Shown here one piece after another: positions 46,187 to 57,768 of a stretch of DNA of 64,000 bases. Source of the DNA: Typhlomys cinereus (lineage: Eukaryota > Chordata > Mammalia > Rodentia > Platacanthomyidae); assembly GCA_023101885.1 (NCBI GenBank), contig JALPQD010000087.1, positions 4,201,951-4,265,950 of the forward strand, read 5' to 3'. Positions within the stretch are counted from its first letter, which is position 1. Every line of letters begins with the position of its first letter. The notes beneath the pieces were generated by a model that saw only the letters and a list, made by a program, of their open reading frames with translations, was not told where the DNA came from and did not search any database. The translations under genes were made by a program, and so were the position numbers.

Positions 46187-46470
46187 TGGGCTAAAGAGGG
46201 CTCAGGGGTTAAGATTCTGCCTTGAAAGCAGAAAGTGCTGAGTTTGGATCCAGGTCCCACATAAAAACACCAGGCAGAAATGGCAGTGGCCTGTACTTCT
46301 GGACCTAATGGGTGGAGCCTGAGAAATCCCAGAGCAAAGCAAGAAGGAAGTAGAAGTAATCCAGGATGATTCCCAAAATCACTCTTGGTCCTCCACAGGG
46401 GCACATAGTGCCCTCTGATACACACACACACATACACACAGACACACAAATAAATAAATTTTTGAAAAAG
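46187..46470 (+). mobile_element. B2-superfamily SINE, older subfamily
   Basis: Head 'gggctaaagagggctcaggg' with a small deletion, 'gaaatcccagagcaaagcaa', 'atcactcttggtcctccaca', 'gtgccctctgatacacac', and an aaataaataaa end. Confidence 0.92.
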
Positions 46471-46695
46471 ATGTGTTTACTTGACGTCATCGACCACAAT
46501 GGCGGATGGTTGGTTCCATCTCTCCTGCCCATGTATTCAGCTTTCCCCTGGTATATGCTGAAGTGAGATCCGTGGGCTTTACAATCACTGTGTCTTTGCA
46601 CATCGATACTTCTGTTATTTTGCCATGCACCACTTTTCCCTGATAGCTTTCCTCTTTCTGAAGGCCTCTCAACCTGGATTAAAGAAGTTATTCTG

Positions 46696-46931
46696 GGGGC
46701 TGGAGAGGTGGCTCAGGGGTTAAGCCTCCGCCTTGCAGGCGGAAGGTCCTGAGTTCGGATCCCAGATCCCAGATCCCACGTATAGATGCCAGGCAGAAGC
46801 GGGGGGGGGGGGGGGCGGCCTGCGTTTCCGGTCCTGGTAGGGCGGAGCCTGTGAATCCCGGGGCAGAAGGAGGTGGAGGCGTCCATGGTGGTTTGCAAAT
46901 TCGTCCGTGGTTCTACACATACACATACACA

Positions 46932-46972
<41 letters not shown>

Positions 46973-47026
46973 GTGCGCACATACACACGCACATGCGCAC
47001 AGTTGAATAAATAAAAAAAAAAAAAG
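46696..47026 (+). mobile_element. Young B2-superfamily SINE with 15-G run and 14-bp duplication
   Basis: Full-length: 'ggggctggagaggtggctca', 'gagttcggatcccagatccc' (with an extra 'agatccc' repeat), a G15 run (46801-46815), 'gtccgtggttctacacatac', (CA)n and an A-rich tail. A perfect target-site duplication, aagaagttattctg, lies at 46682-46695 and 47027-47040. Confidence 0.97.
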
Positions 47027-47040
47027 AAGAAGTTATTCTG

Positions 47041-47719
47041 GCTTTCCTTTCAATTCACACCGGCATAGTAAATATCACCTTCATGTCCCATTATCATGCA
47101 TCTGTGATGAGGGTGCATGTGCGTCTACATGCGTCTTCACATGAGGTCCCAGACTGATAGGGTGTCCCCTTTAGTAGCTTCACCACTTTCTTCTTTGAGA
47201 CAAAGTCTGCAATCAAATCCAAAGCTCACCATGAAACTGATCTAATGAACCACTCCCTGCCAGGGTGTCTATTTCAGATTTTTCTTAGTTTTAGGCATGG
47301 TCATAGCTATGTATGCACACAGGGAAAAAAAAACATCAAAAGTGGTGATTCTCAAAAGGTCAAAGTGCAGAAAATAAGAGACCGTGGGATGAGACATGGA
47401 AGTGCTCAGGAAGCATTGCAGAAGAGGGGGAGGTGAGATGTGAGGGTTTGAAGAGGGGCAGGGGTGTGGCCAGAGTGTCCATGAACACATTGCAGCTGTG
47501 TGTGCTCCAAGACCTGCACAAGATGTAGCCTCTTAACATTTCACATAGAAGGGGAAGATCTCAAGACACTTCCCTGGGAGACCACAGAGGGCTGAGGGTA
47601 GGTCAGGAAAGGGGACTTGCCTTCCTCCATGGTTTTCGCACTGATACATCATCCATTCTCCAGCAATTGCTTGAGTGCATGCTAGTACAGCAAGTCACGT
47701 GAAGCTCAGTGGACCACAT
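47041..47719. other. Single-copy sequence
   Basis: No clear repeat or gene. Confidence 0.4.
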
Positions 47720-47855
47720 ATGAAAAAGACAAGAAAGTAGGAGGTTTACGTCAGAAAAGGGCAGGAGCCAGGGAACAAGAGGTAAAAACAGCAGTAATTC
47801 ATTGTATTCATGTACAAAAATATCAGTGAGTAAAAATAAATAAATTTTTAAAGAT
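47720..47855 (+). mobile_element. Possible old L1 3' terminus
   Basis: 'ggagccagggaacaagaggt' and 'gtattcatgtacaaaaatat' with an 'aaaataaataaatttttaaa' end resemble the last part of an older L1. Weak call. Confidence 0.3.
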
Positions 47856-48148
47856 ACTGAATCTTTAGATCTTTGTGTTATACAGATATATGCCAGAAAG
47901 AATACATATCAAAAATTAAAAACTAACTTAATACCTTTTATGTTTTTTCTATTTTTTTTAGTATCACACTAGTAAGAACAAAAAGCTAAATTACATAACC
48001 ACACACTCATGTTTCTGTTTTGCCAGTAAGAAAAACCAAGGCTTTTTAGAAATTACACTCTTTAGCAAAGAAATTCAACAGATTCTCTGAAAAAGAAAGA
48101 AAGCAACCCACCAAGAAGTCTATGAGACTCGCAATTTCCCATATAATT

Positions 48149-48439
48149 TTTTTAATTTTTTTTATTTATTCAAGTGTGCATGTGCACGCGTGTGTATTGT
48201 ATATGTATGTGTGTGTGCGCGTGTGTGAGTAGAACCACGGACGAATTCGGGAACCACCATGGACGCCTCCACCTCCTCCTGTTTACTCTGCCCTGGGATT
48301 CATAGGCTCCACCCTACCAGGGCCAGAAGCATAGGCTGCCCCTGCTTCCACCCGACATCTACACGTGGGGTAAGCTCCGAATTCAGGACCTTCTGCCTGC
48401 AAGGCAGAGGCTTAACCCCTGAGCTACCTCTCCAGCTTC
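48149..48439 (-). mobile_element. Young B2-superfamily SINE with 14-bp duplication
   Basis: Reverse copy: A-rich tail read as T (48149-48170), TG tail, 'gtagaaccacggacgaattc', head 'gagctacctctccagc'. A perfect duplication, tttcccatataatt, at 48135-48148 and 48442-48455. Confidence 0.97.
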
Positions 48440-48589
48440 AGTTTCCCATATAATTGACACCAACCTATATCAAAATATGAAAAGTCCCTTTGGTCCAAGA
48501 AAATAATCAGAAAACAAGCAAAATCCACAAATATTCCAATTAATTATATTTCAATTATATTTATCATTATTATATTATTTGATGGGGGG

Positions 48590-48820
48590 GTGTGTTCCAG
48601 AAGGCACTTGAATGTATGTTCCTGTGGTAGCCCAAAGGTAACATCTAGAATCATCCTGGATTGTTCTGCTCCTTATTGCTTTGCTCTGGGGTTTCCCAGG
48701 CTCTCTTCCAGGGCCAGAATTGCAGGCCACTGCCATTTTTGTGTAGGCTCTAAGGATCCAAACTCAAGTCCTTTTGCTTGTGAGGCAAAATCTTTAATCC
48801 CTGAGCCATTTCCCCAGCCC
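48590..48820 (-). mobile_element. B2-superfamily SINE, older subfamily
   Basis: 'ccagaaggcacttgaatgta', 'catcctggattgttctgctc', 'ttgctctggggtttcccagg', head 'cctgagccatttccccagcc'. Its TG tail is reduced to 'ggggggtgtgt'. Confidence 0.87.
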
Positions 48821-48899
48821 TCATTTATATGTATTGACAGAAATGTTATTTGATAGGAACAATTTTGAGTACATTAGAAAACATACCTTAAAGTAATAT

Positions 48900-48990
48900 A
48901 ACTAAAGTATATTATTACCTTTAATAATATAATGAAATATACATAATATAACATAATATGATGTTATATATAATATAATAAAATAATTAA
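48900..48990. repeat. AT-rich low-complexity tract
   Basis: Repeated ataatataa/taatata words with almost no G or C. Confidence 0.85.
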
Positions 48991-49059
48991 AAGATAATAA
49001 ATCTATCTTTATTCATCTGTTGCAACTACTGTAAAGGTTCCACTCTCTTACAAAATCTG

Positions 49060-49620
49060 TCTTTTTTTAATTGATCAGCGAGTGTTGCTCAAAAATTAAT
49101 TAGTGAACAAAAATCAGCACTGCTGTGTGATTATTTTTTTCACACACCGTCCTGTAAACAGACATGCAGTAAACAAATGTAATCCTCAAACAATGGTCTT
49201 AATTGTCTCCAATTAGCACTAAATGGATTATACTTTCATGAGGAATTTCTTCAGAGTAATAAATCAGATCTAAATCAGGTCAGCCTGCTCAGAGAAAATG
49301 AAGGAGCCGGTACCTTGTATCTCAGTGCTGCTGCTCCAGAATTTATCTTAGAAAATGTGCAACATGTTTGAAAAGCACACAGGCATCAAAGCGACATCAA
49401 TAAACAGGACCCGGGTCCTTGAGGTCTGAGTTAATATTTCATCCACAACCAACTCGGACCACGTCCTACATCCAAGCAGGAATCATTTTATATAAGGCTT
49501 AAAAAGATGCTGACAGACCCCCATATAAAAGCAGAGCCCCGATTTCCAGCTATCTCCCAGCGTTTGTCTTTTGAGCACATTGTCTGGGACCATCTTGTGA
49601 GTATTTCACTTTATACACAG
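49060..49620. promoter_or_regulatory. Candidate conserved non-coding element
   Basis: Repeat-free, with 'aaaaattaattagtgaacaa', 'gtctccaattagcactaaat' and 'ggattatactttcatgagga' in close succession. The dense homeodomain cores and smooth composition are typical of vertebrate developmental enhancers. Conservation is untested. Confidence 0.35.
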
Positions 49621-51429
49621 CGGCGTTCCCTGTTTTCAGCAAAGCTGTTTGTGTGAAGGAAAATGCAAGAGCCGGTGAGAACCTCCCCACACCACAGCAG
49701 GAGGCAGAAGGCTTGGATGTCTGATTTGAAAGTCAATCTTTTTCTTGTTTTTCATTTTAACCAGTTTGATTCCATTTTATGGTACCATTAAATGGCTTTT
49801 TTTTTCTTTTCGAGAGGAAATGCTGATTCAGTAGAAAACTTGGGGGGGGGGGAAGCAGCAATGAAACCCTAAAAAGTGAGTGTCTCTCTCCTGAAAATGT
49901 CACAGATGCAGCAAGAATTGAATTTTTTGAGGTTGAGCAGCCCAGGTTCAAGGCACAGAGACTCCGTGCAGACTGGCTCTCCACAGTGCAGCCCTGAGAT
50001 CACAGACACTGGAAGATTCCAAGGAGGTGAAAAAGAGAGCAAGCTTCATTCCCTGCAGCCCCAAGCAAGAGTCTGAATTTCAGCAAAGCTGCTTGAGGAA
50101 CAACTGTCCACATCTCTCTCCTTTGTCCTCCTTCTACTCTACCTCCTTTTTCATCTCGTCCTTTTCTTCTTCTTCCTCTTCTTCCTCATCTGCTTCATCT
50201 CCCACATTACTTCATCTCAAGAGATCAAACCACATACTTCCGCAACTTGTCCAGCACAGACACAAGCACTGCATTCAAGACTCGGCAAGCGAGATGGAGT
50301 TGTGGCAAATGTCTTGAGCAGGTGGCAATTTCCATAGCAACAAGATCACATGGGGGCCAGGCTCCCAGAAGGTGATCTTTCTGGGGGCCAGTGAGTTTGG
50401 GGTGCCCGTCAACATGCCTGACAGTGGGGGTCTACTACCCCAGATCCCCCCAATTCCCCTCCATCCCAGAGCTCAGTTTCCCCACTCAGTACTAACAATG
50501 TCTCCCCAACATCCTGCCCCCCACAAGAGACACATTGCAGGTCAGCTCCCCCAACACAACTTCTGACTTACACACTTAGAAGCTAACAATGGTGCTATTT
50601 GACAATACTATGTTTCTGACAGCTGGTGATGCAGCAGAAGAGACCTAAGATCTATATACCTATGTTATACATTTATTTATAGATATATATTTACGTATAA
50701 TCTGTATTATATATAATGTATAGTACATACAATATAACATATAAATGTCACAGAGTCATTAGTATGTAAGTATAAGTAGTATGTATTTGTATAAATTGCT
50801 CACATATAAAATAAAACAGTAATATATCATCATGTATATTATATCATTCATCATTCTGGATAGCATAGTACATAGAACATATGTTGATAAGAAATATTTA
50901 CACTGAAAACTTCAGTAGCTGTAAAAAGATAGGAAAATGAAGTTTTATTGCTTAATTGAACTGTTGCTGCTAAGTCTCTGAAAAATACTTCAAGACGACC
51001 AAAGGACAGCGTGTCCTCAAGGAGACCTTCGACACAAGAGGTGAGGACAAAGAGCTGGAGGGGCGTAAGGACAGAGACGCCGCTGTATCTAGTACTAACA
51101 GAATCACACAGACAGGGAACATTAGAGCCGGGAAAGGCTGAAAAGCACAATAGAAATTAGCCGAAGGAGTTTGTAGATATAAAAGCATCAGCCCTAATCA
51201 TGGCTGGAATGAAACGAGCATCTTTAAGAAGCGCAGGAGACCATGACAGGCAGGAACAGGACAACCTCTGCTGGGCATGGCCCACCCAAAAGTCCAGAGA
51301 AGACAGAATTCAGATCACAAACACAGCACCACACAGATTTCAGACGAGGACACCCTATCGGGAGCCCAGCTCAGAAAGAAATTCATATTGACTGGGCACC
51401 TTCCAACCTACACTAATGCCGTGCTGGAG
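49621..51429. other. Single-copy sequence with AT-rich tract
   Basis: Contains a G-run (49842-49852), a CTT-rich stretch (50160-50190) and an AT-rich tract of TATA-like words (50640-50860). No exon or repeat family recognised. Confidence 0.4.
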
Positions 51430-51871
51430 TATGTGTGCACGTGTATACATGTGTGGTGTGTGTGTGCGTGTATGTGAGTGTGTGTGCACATGTGCATGTG
51501 TGTGTAGTGTGCCTGTGTATGTATGTATGTGTGCATGTGCTGGGGTGTGTATGTACATGTGTGTGGTGTGTCTGTGTGTGTGCATGTGTATGTACATATG
51601 TGTGTGTGTGGTGTATGTGTTTGTCCATGTGTGTATGCATGCATGTGCTGGGGTAAGTGTGTGAGGTATATATGCATGTGTCTGGTGTATGTGTAGGAAT
51701 GTGCATGCCTGTGTGAATGTGTGCACGTGTGTGTGTGTGTGTGTGTGTATGGTATATGTGTTAGAGCATATGTGCAGTGTATGTTGCGTATGTGTATTTG
51801 TGTGTGGTATATGTGCATGTATGAGTGCATTGTGTGGTGTATGTGTATGCACATGTGTATGTGTACGTATG
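51430..51871. repeat. Long imperfect TG-rich array, left half
   Basis: Mixed tgtg/tgcatg/tgtatg words over about 440 bp with occasional larger repeated phrases such as 'gcatgtgctggggt' (51533, 51644). It gives long Cys/Val or His/Thr frames on the two strands, which are artefacts. It continues after the family B insertion. Confidence 0.88.
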
Positions 51872-52258
51872 TGTCATGGTTAGGCACAGGTGTCAACTTA
51901 ACTCTTGAGGGTTTGAGCTCTGGGCATAGTTGTAGAGAGTTGATGGTTGACTTAACCCCAGAGCAAACCTGAAGGTTTTGTCTAGCTGCTGGGGAAGACC
52001 CACGGCCCTGGATAAATGAGAGACTTGGCATCCTTCTGTATACTTGGCCAGACATGCTGGTCTGGCAAGTAAGGATTGTTCATCTCTCAGCCATTATGCA
52101 GTGATGGTGTGGCCAGTTCCCTCAGCCCTGGTGTTGGTGCGTGCTCTCCCGTCAAACTGGACTACGAACTGTAACCAGGAATCGTAAGAGAATAAACCCT
52201 TGTTCCTTTAAGCCATTTGATGGTCATTTATCAGCAACTATGCAGACAAACTGCAACA
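51872..52258 (+). mobile_element. LTR-like dispersed repeat, 'family B', inside the TG array
   Basis: Starts tgtcatggttaggcacaggt and ends aaactgcaaca. Contains 'gggtttgagctctgggcata', 'gctggtctggcaagtaagga' and 'agagaataaacccttgttcc'. TG-rich sequence lies on both sides, so the element inserted into the array. Confidence 0.72.
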
Positions 52259-52548
52259 GTGTGTATAGTATACGTACATGTGTGTATGTATGCATGTGTA
52301 AGGTGTATGTGCATGTGTTTGTGTATGTATGCATGTGTGCAGTGTCACTGTGTATTCATTTGTGTGTGCATGCATATGTGTGTGCATGTATATTTGTATA
52401 TGTGTGCATGGTCTGTGTTGTGTGTGTGTGTGTGTGTATGTGTGTGCATGTGTGTTTCTTTCAAAAGTCCATAGCATCTCCTAACCTACACCAACACTAT
52501 GCTGCTGGGTATGGCATGTATGTGTGTGTGTGGTGTGTATGTGAATGT

Positions 52549-52585
<37 letters not shown>

Positions 52586-52590
52586 TTCTA
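52259..52590. repeat. Long imperfect TG-rich array, right half
   Basis: Same texture as 51430-51871, ending in pure (TG)n (52549-52582). Confidence 0.88.
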
Positions 52591-53309
52591 CCAGCTTTGT
52601 CTTGACTTACTTTTTTTCAAAACTTACTTTTTTTTCTTTATGCTCTGAGCATCTCAGACAAGCACCCAGTTTTATCAGAATGGAAATCTTAGTTCAAATA
52701 AAAGATCAATCTTTCTCTAAGTGCTTATACATATGTTTACTCCAACTGCCTCTGTGGCCTTCACTCACTCTCTCTTCTTCTGATCATTGGCAATTCTAAA
52801 TCTGTCCATCCCCAGCAACCCTAGAGAGATCCTTCCTGCAGCGCTGAGGGCAGCACACTGTTCTCTGAAGTGGGTCTCCATTTCCCAAGTCCATGTGACT
52901 TCAGTAGAGCAACTCACCAATCTGTCAGAACTAGTCACTGCGGCTGGAAAGAACACATCCATTCTCTCCCCACACCACCACCATCATTGCAGCAGACCTC
53001 CAGACCCCATGAGGCATGTGGAATCCTTTGTGGACACCCACAGCACCCAGAGTTTGCTGTGTGTCACAGGAGTGCAAGGACAGCTCCCGTTTCCTTGCTC
53101 AAGGCGGGCACCCACCTCCCAGGGAGGAACCCGGCAGCTTGCTCTGTGACCCGCTCTTCAAGTACTTCAAGGGGGCCTTGTAGTTCCTCTCCGCTTTGGG
53201 CAAAGGCGGATCGGGAGCCTCGTCTCAGGTCACACATATGCTCACATATCTAGCACTCGTTCCTCCGGGTTAGGCATGTGCTGGAAGGGACATATTCTTA
53301 GACGTTGTA
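52591..53309. other. Single-copy sequence
   Basis: Two overlapping plus-strand frames (52787-53149 and 52870-53253) in GC-richer sequence show no domain or splice context that I trust. Confidence 0.4.
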
Positions 53310-53690
53310 AGTTACCCTTTTTCCTGCTACTGAGAGAGACATTCTGATACAAGCAAAGTAAGGGAGAAGACATTTATTTGGCTTATGAATCCAGAGTGGA
53401 TATGGTCCATTAAGGTATGAGTCACGTAGCAGAAGGTACAGCTGGAGACATGAACAGGAGATGGACACAGGAAACCCCCAGGAGGCTGAGCAGGCAAGAG
53501 CAAACTGACAGGAAGCAGAGCCCGGCTACAAAACTTCAAGTCTCCCCACACACTGTGACATGTCTTCCTCCAGCAAGGTCCCACCTCTTCAATGTGCACC
53601 AATTTTTCCAAGTATTAACATCGGCTAAGGAGTCAAACACACGAACCTGAAGGGAACAGCTCCCATTCAGACTACAAAGTTTTCACTGTG
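53310..53690 (-). mobile_element. LTR-like dispersed repeat, 'family A'
   Basis: 'agacatttatttggcttatg', 'gtgacatgtcttcctccagc', 'aaggtcccacctcttcaatg' and 'gtcaaacacacgaacctga' give the reverse of family A in order. Confidence 0.72.
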
Positions 53691-54649
53691 CAGATCTCAC
53701 AGACTAAGATGGCAGCCAAGTTCTCCATCCGGACTTTGAGCATTTTTGAGTCATGCCATGAACCTTCCCCCCAACCCGCAAGGCTGGATTTGGGAATGTG
53801 GAGTACAAGACACTGCTGAGAATCCTGAGGGCGACCTCAACCATTGACAAACAATGAGACTTACTCTGGCTCTCTGGAGCGTGGAAAGGAAAACTTAGCA
53901 GCAATGAGGCAAATGTGAAGGAGCCGGCAGAGAAACCAAGTCTCAAGAAGCAAAGCCGCTGTCCACTTGTCCCAAAGAACTGTCCAGAAAATCTTCTCAT
54001 TAGTCCAACAGGAAAAGTCTGTCTTCGTGGATGTCGCTGCTACTAGGCTGAGCAGCTAAAGAGTGTTGCTATTTTTTTTCCCTTGGGGTTTGGGGCTCTT
54101 AATTCTTTGTTCTGTGGAAACCTCTGGTTTTTTATTCCATATTGATCTCCATGCTATTAAAATAGGGCTGCCCTTCTCCCTCCATGAACTGGCTCTCCTG
54201 AGCCCTGGGGCATTCGTAGGCGTTGAGGAGGGGAAGGGGGCATGGAAGCATCCACTCTTTCTCTCAGAAGCCCAGCACGGCAGACAGCATTTCGCTGATA
54301 CCGGAGAAGCAGTTGTGCAAAGTTGCCAGACAGTTCGAAGCAGAGGAAACGCTTCAATGTTTGCGATCATAACTTAGCCATAAACAGACATGACATAAAA
54401 ATCCAAACCTTTCAGATCTAAGCAACCAGAAAGAAAAAAAAGACAATTCTTTACAAACTAAGCCCAGGGACAATATTTCTAGAATAAGAAGATGCTGTGA
54501 GGCAGACATGAGTAAACTACCTCGAGGTTGCACAATCTGTAGCTGGAGCCTCCTCCCCTGCTACACTACACCCCTCCTTTTTCTCCCCATAGTTACACCC
54601 TACCCTGGAAATGTTTCTTTTTTTCTATATTTTCCTTTCTTTGTTTATT
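53691..54649. other. Single-copy sequence
   Basis: Paired 104-codon frames on both strands at 54056-54377 mirror each other's stop-free stretch; no domain is seen and none is called. Confidence 0.4.
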
Positions 54650-54930
54650 TTGTGTGCATATATGTCTGTGCGTATCGGAAGCACTGTGTGTGCTTGTGGA
54701 GGTCCAAGGATGACTTAAAAAATCACCCCTTCTCTTTCTCCCCTTAGCTATGCCACAGCCCTCTGGGATTCTCAAGGAAATATTTTGCCTTGCTCTGGGG
54801 TTTCCCAGGCTCTGCCTTTCCAGGGCTGCTACCATTTCCATCCAGTGTTTTTATGTCAGATTTAGGATTTGAACTCAGGACCTTCCACTTGGGAGGCAGA
54901 GGATTAACCTCTGAGCCATCTCTCCAGCCC
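54650..54930 (-). mobile_element. B2-superfamily SINE, older subfamily, with internal extra sequence
   Basis: 'cggaagcactgtgtgtgctt', 'ttgctctggggtttcccagg', 'gaactcaggaccttccactt', head 'ctctgagccatctctccagc'. About 55 bp at 54728-54785 do not belong to the SINE, so a small insertion or replacement has occurred. Confidence 0.88.
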
Positions 54931-55887
54931 AGAATGCTTCTAATCTCAGGAAAGCTCCACCTCTATTAGAAACAAGCTACCATGGGTGGTTACACACAGA
55001 GATGTCTAGGAAGGAAGATTGGGTGCTTAGATAAGAATGCATTAAAAGGAAGGAACATTAAAAGGGAGACTTTTATAGACTTCTGCGGCAACGTTAATCA
55101 AGTCAAGACTGGAGGTGGGGAAGTCACAGGACAATGAACTCTGGGGCTGTGAACCACCAATGCTAACAAGGCAGGGTTTGAATATGGAAAAGCTCTTTTT
55201 CAGAGGTGTGAAAAGGACTTTTGAACAAATGTACACTTTTAGATCTAAAAGAAATTTTGGCAGCATTGCATGACTTTTTTTTGCATTGAGTCATGGAAAA
55301 CTCAGGAAGTGTTTTGGTTCAACACATGTTCTTTGTGAGAAGATTAACATGGAAAATCAGATGCACATGAAAGTGTGCTATGAAAAGCAGGTCTTATTCT
55401 ATGCCAGACTCACAAAAGCATGATAAAAGTCCTAAGTAAGCACAGCGTGTGGTGTCTGAGGGCTGCAGGCAAGAAGAGGCATTGGAAAGAAAGGAAGGAA
55501 GAACGTGAGTCAGGAGGAGGAAGGAGGCAAACTTTCCAGCCTTCCTCTCTCTGCCCAGCACAGCCTGGTGCACGTACGATCAAGTTGAAAAGCCCAAAGA
55601 CCTTCACCAGAGGACCTGTGCCAGAGAATGGAACTGCACCGCATGGTCCCAGACACACGCATAGACGAGGGGCATCTGATAGAGGTCAGGACAGTGAACA
55701 GGGCTCACAGGAAAGTTCCATGCAACACAAAGGGACCTTTAGAGCATCCAGTCAGCCAGTAGTCACGTTCTTTCTCTAGGCAGGAAGACAACTAGCTGGA
55801 GAAATCACCAGGAATGACATCAAAGATAGAACATGGGTGGGTTCGTTCAGGTGTGACTCCAGCCCTTCTACAAAGGCAGAAAGACCG
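54931..55887. other. Single-copy sequence
   Basis: The 119-codon plus frame at 55420-55779 overlaps a minus frame and has no domain; not called. Confidence 0.4.
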
Positions 55888-56035
55888 GGCCTGGACTTGA
55901 TGACTCAAGCCTGAGATCTCAGCATTGTGTAACCAAGGTAGGAGCAGCCATGGGCTAGCCTTGGCTGCAGAGTGAGGTCAAGGTCTGCCTGGACCACGTG
56001 AAAGGCTGTCTTGAGAAGCCAAAAGATTCAAGTTA
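55888..56035 (+). mobile_element. B1 SINE, degraded
   Basis: 'cctggacttgatgactcaag', 'cctgagatctcagcattgtg', 'gcagagtgaggtcaaggtct' and 'aggctgtcttgagaagcc' follow B1 order. Confidence 0.65.
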
Positions 56036-56117
56036 AAACGTAACAAGCTTAACATCAAACATCATGCTGCACTCCTCCACCAAGGCCCACTGTGACTTGT
56101 CAACTGAGAATAGTGTT

Positions 56118-56262
56118 TGTGTCAAGCTGCACTTGGTGACACAGGCCTGTAATCTAGTGCTTGAGATTTGGAGGCAGGAGCATCGTGAGCTTCTTTCCAG
56201 CCTCCTGTCTGGGCTGTTTGAAACCCCGTCTCAGAAATTTAAATAAAATAAAATTAAGATAA
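56118..56262 (+). mobile_element. B1 SINE, degraded
   Basis: 'cttggtgacacaggcctgta', 'atctagtgcttgagatttgg', 'aggcaggagcatcgtgagc' and 'aaccccgtctcagaaattta', ending in an A-rich stretch. Confidence 0.7.
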
Positions 56263-56395
56263 ATGTATAGAGTTGGGAGGAAGGAAGAGAAGAATAGAAA
56301 GAAATTTAAATTTGGAACACAAATCCATTTATCATTTAAGATGGCTGAAAAAAGAAATAGATAAAAGAAGGAAATGACAGTGATAAGAGCCACAG

Positions 56396-56605
56396 GAGAG
56401 AGTGGAGGACGGAGAGGGCAGGATGGAGGGAGTGAGGAGAGAAGGTAGAGGAGAAAGGAGGGGAGGAAGGAGAAAAGAAGAGCAGGGGAAGGAAGAGAAG
56501 GAGGTCAGGAAGGAGGATGGGAAGGAGGGAAGGGAGAAAAGGAGGGTGAAGAGGAGGAAGGCAGGGAGGAGTGGAAGAAATGGAGAAGGGATAGAGAGAA
56601 TATGT
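56396..56605. repeat. Polypurine (GGA/GAA)-rich tract
   Basis: About 200 bp of almost pure purine. Frames through it (Glu/Gly/Arg/Lys-rich) are artefacts. Such mirror-like polypurine tracts can adopt triplex structure. Confidence 0.9.
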
Positions 56606-56629
56606 GTAGATATGCTACAACCTTAACAT

Positions 56630-57180
56630 GTGTATCTCTATCTTGAAATTCATACATGAAGGAGAGAGAAGTGTCACGTGGCTAAAAATCAAATTTCTTG
56701 AGGAGGAAAGGGAAATATTAAAAGACTTTCCCATTGTAAATAAGGCAATTAAGGATATTCAATTTGACAAAGCACGGAGCCCAGCTGAATTCTGCCGTCA
56801 TTCAGCAGGAAGAGAAAGGCAGCAAAGGATCCAGAAGGGCCGTGGGCAAAATGCTCTGATAGCTCAATAAGTAAAGAGCAAAGGGAGCCATCTCCAAACC
56901 GCTAATCAGCATCCTTACATGCTCCAGCAAAGTGCAAGTTTCCCCAACGTCGATTATTAAGCACAAAAATAAAAATCCACAGAAGAGGAGGCTGGACTTA
57001 GAAACTGAAATTTACTTTTATTTGGATTTCAGGAAAGTACGTAATGTTATGAACAAACTATCTAGCAATAATGGAAACTCGCTAATGAGTAAAGTACCCC
57101 CAAATCACCCTGGAGATTTATCACCGCATTACACTGGCTGATAGAAAATAACCAGTTCTCCCAAACAGGCTTGGCTTAAA
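56630..57180. promoter_or_regulatory. Candidate conserved non-coding element
   Basis: Repeat-free and AT-leaning: 'cccattgtaaataaggcaat', 'taaggatattcaatttgaca', 'aaaccgctaatcagcatcct', 'gcaataatggaaactcgcta'. The composition fits a conserved enhancer. Small plus frames (56628-56870, 56932-57141) show no domain. Confidence 0.35.
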
Positions 57181-57448
57181 ACCCTATGTTTTTATGTTAC
57201 AGAAACATTGTTTCTCTTTCCTTGTCATAGAATCAGCTCAAAACTATGGATTCAGCTTGGATGTAATTTCTCAGGGTATGATAGAAACTGTGTGCAGGCA
57301 TGCATGTGTGCATGTGTCCCTGATTCATAAGGTTTCCTTATGTTTATTCTTAGTAAATAATGTCAGTTTCCCAAATGGTTATTTTAATTTATCAACAGAG
57401 CATATGACTCCCAGATAATCACATTTTTTTCTATTAAAATTAGAAGAT
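57181..57448. other. Single-copy sequence
   Basis: No repeat or gene recognised. Confidence 0.4.
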
Positions 57449-57768
57449 CCAGGCTGGAAAGACAACTCAGGGTTTAACTCTCTGCCTCGAAAGCAGAAGG
57501 ACCTGTGAGTTTGAATCCCAGATCCCACGTAAAAACACCAGGCGGAAATGGCAGTGACATGAATTTCAGCCCTTGAAGGCAGAGCCTAGGAAACCCCAGA
57601 GAAAAGCAATAAAAAAGTAGAGCAATCCAGGATGATTCCTGAAGTCACCTTTGAGACTTCACATTGTGTGCTCTCTCTTTCTCTCTCTTTCTCACACACA
57701 CATGCACACACACACATAAGCACGCACACAAGCATGCACGCACACACGCAAGCACGCACGCACAATTA
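57449..57768 (+). mobile_element. B2-superfamily SINE, older subfamily
   Basis: 'aggctggaaagacaactcag', 'gagtttgaatcccagatccc', 'ccccagagaaaagcaataaa', 'ccaggatgattcctgaagtc', then a CT/CA tail (57660-57763). Confidence 0.9.

Noticed and set aside
51355..52055. 165- and 215-codon His/Thr-rich minus-strand frames
   Set aside because: They are produced by the TG-rich array, where stops are rare in several frames; mirror Cys/Val frames occur on the other strand.
54056..54377. Paired 104-codon frames on opposite strands
   Set aside because: Antiparallel frames of equal extent reflect one stop-poor stretch; no domain in either.
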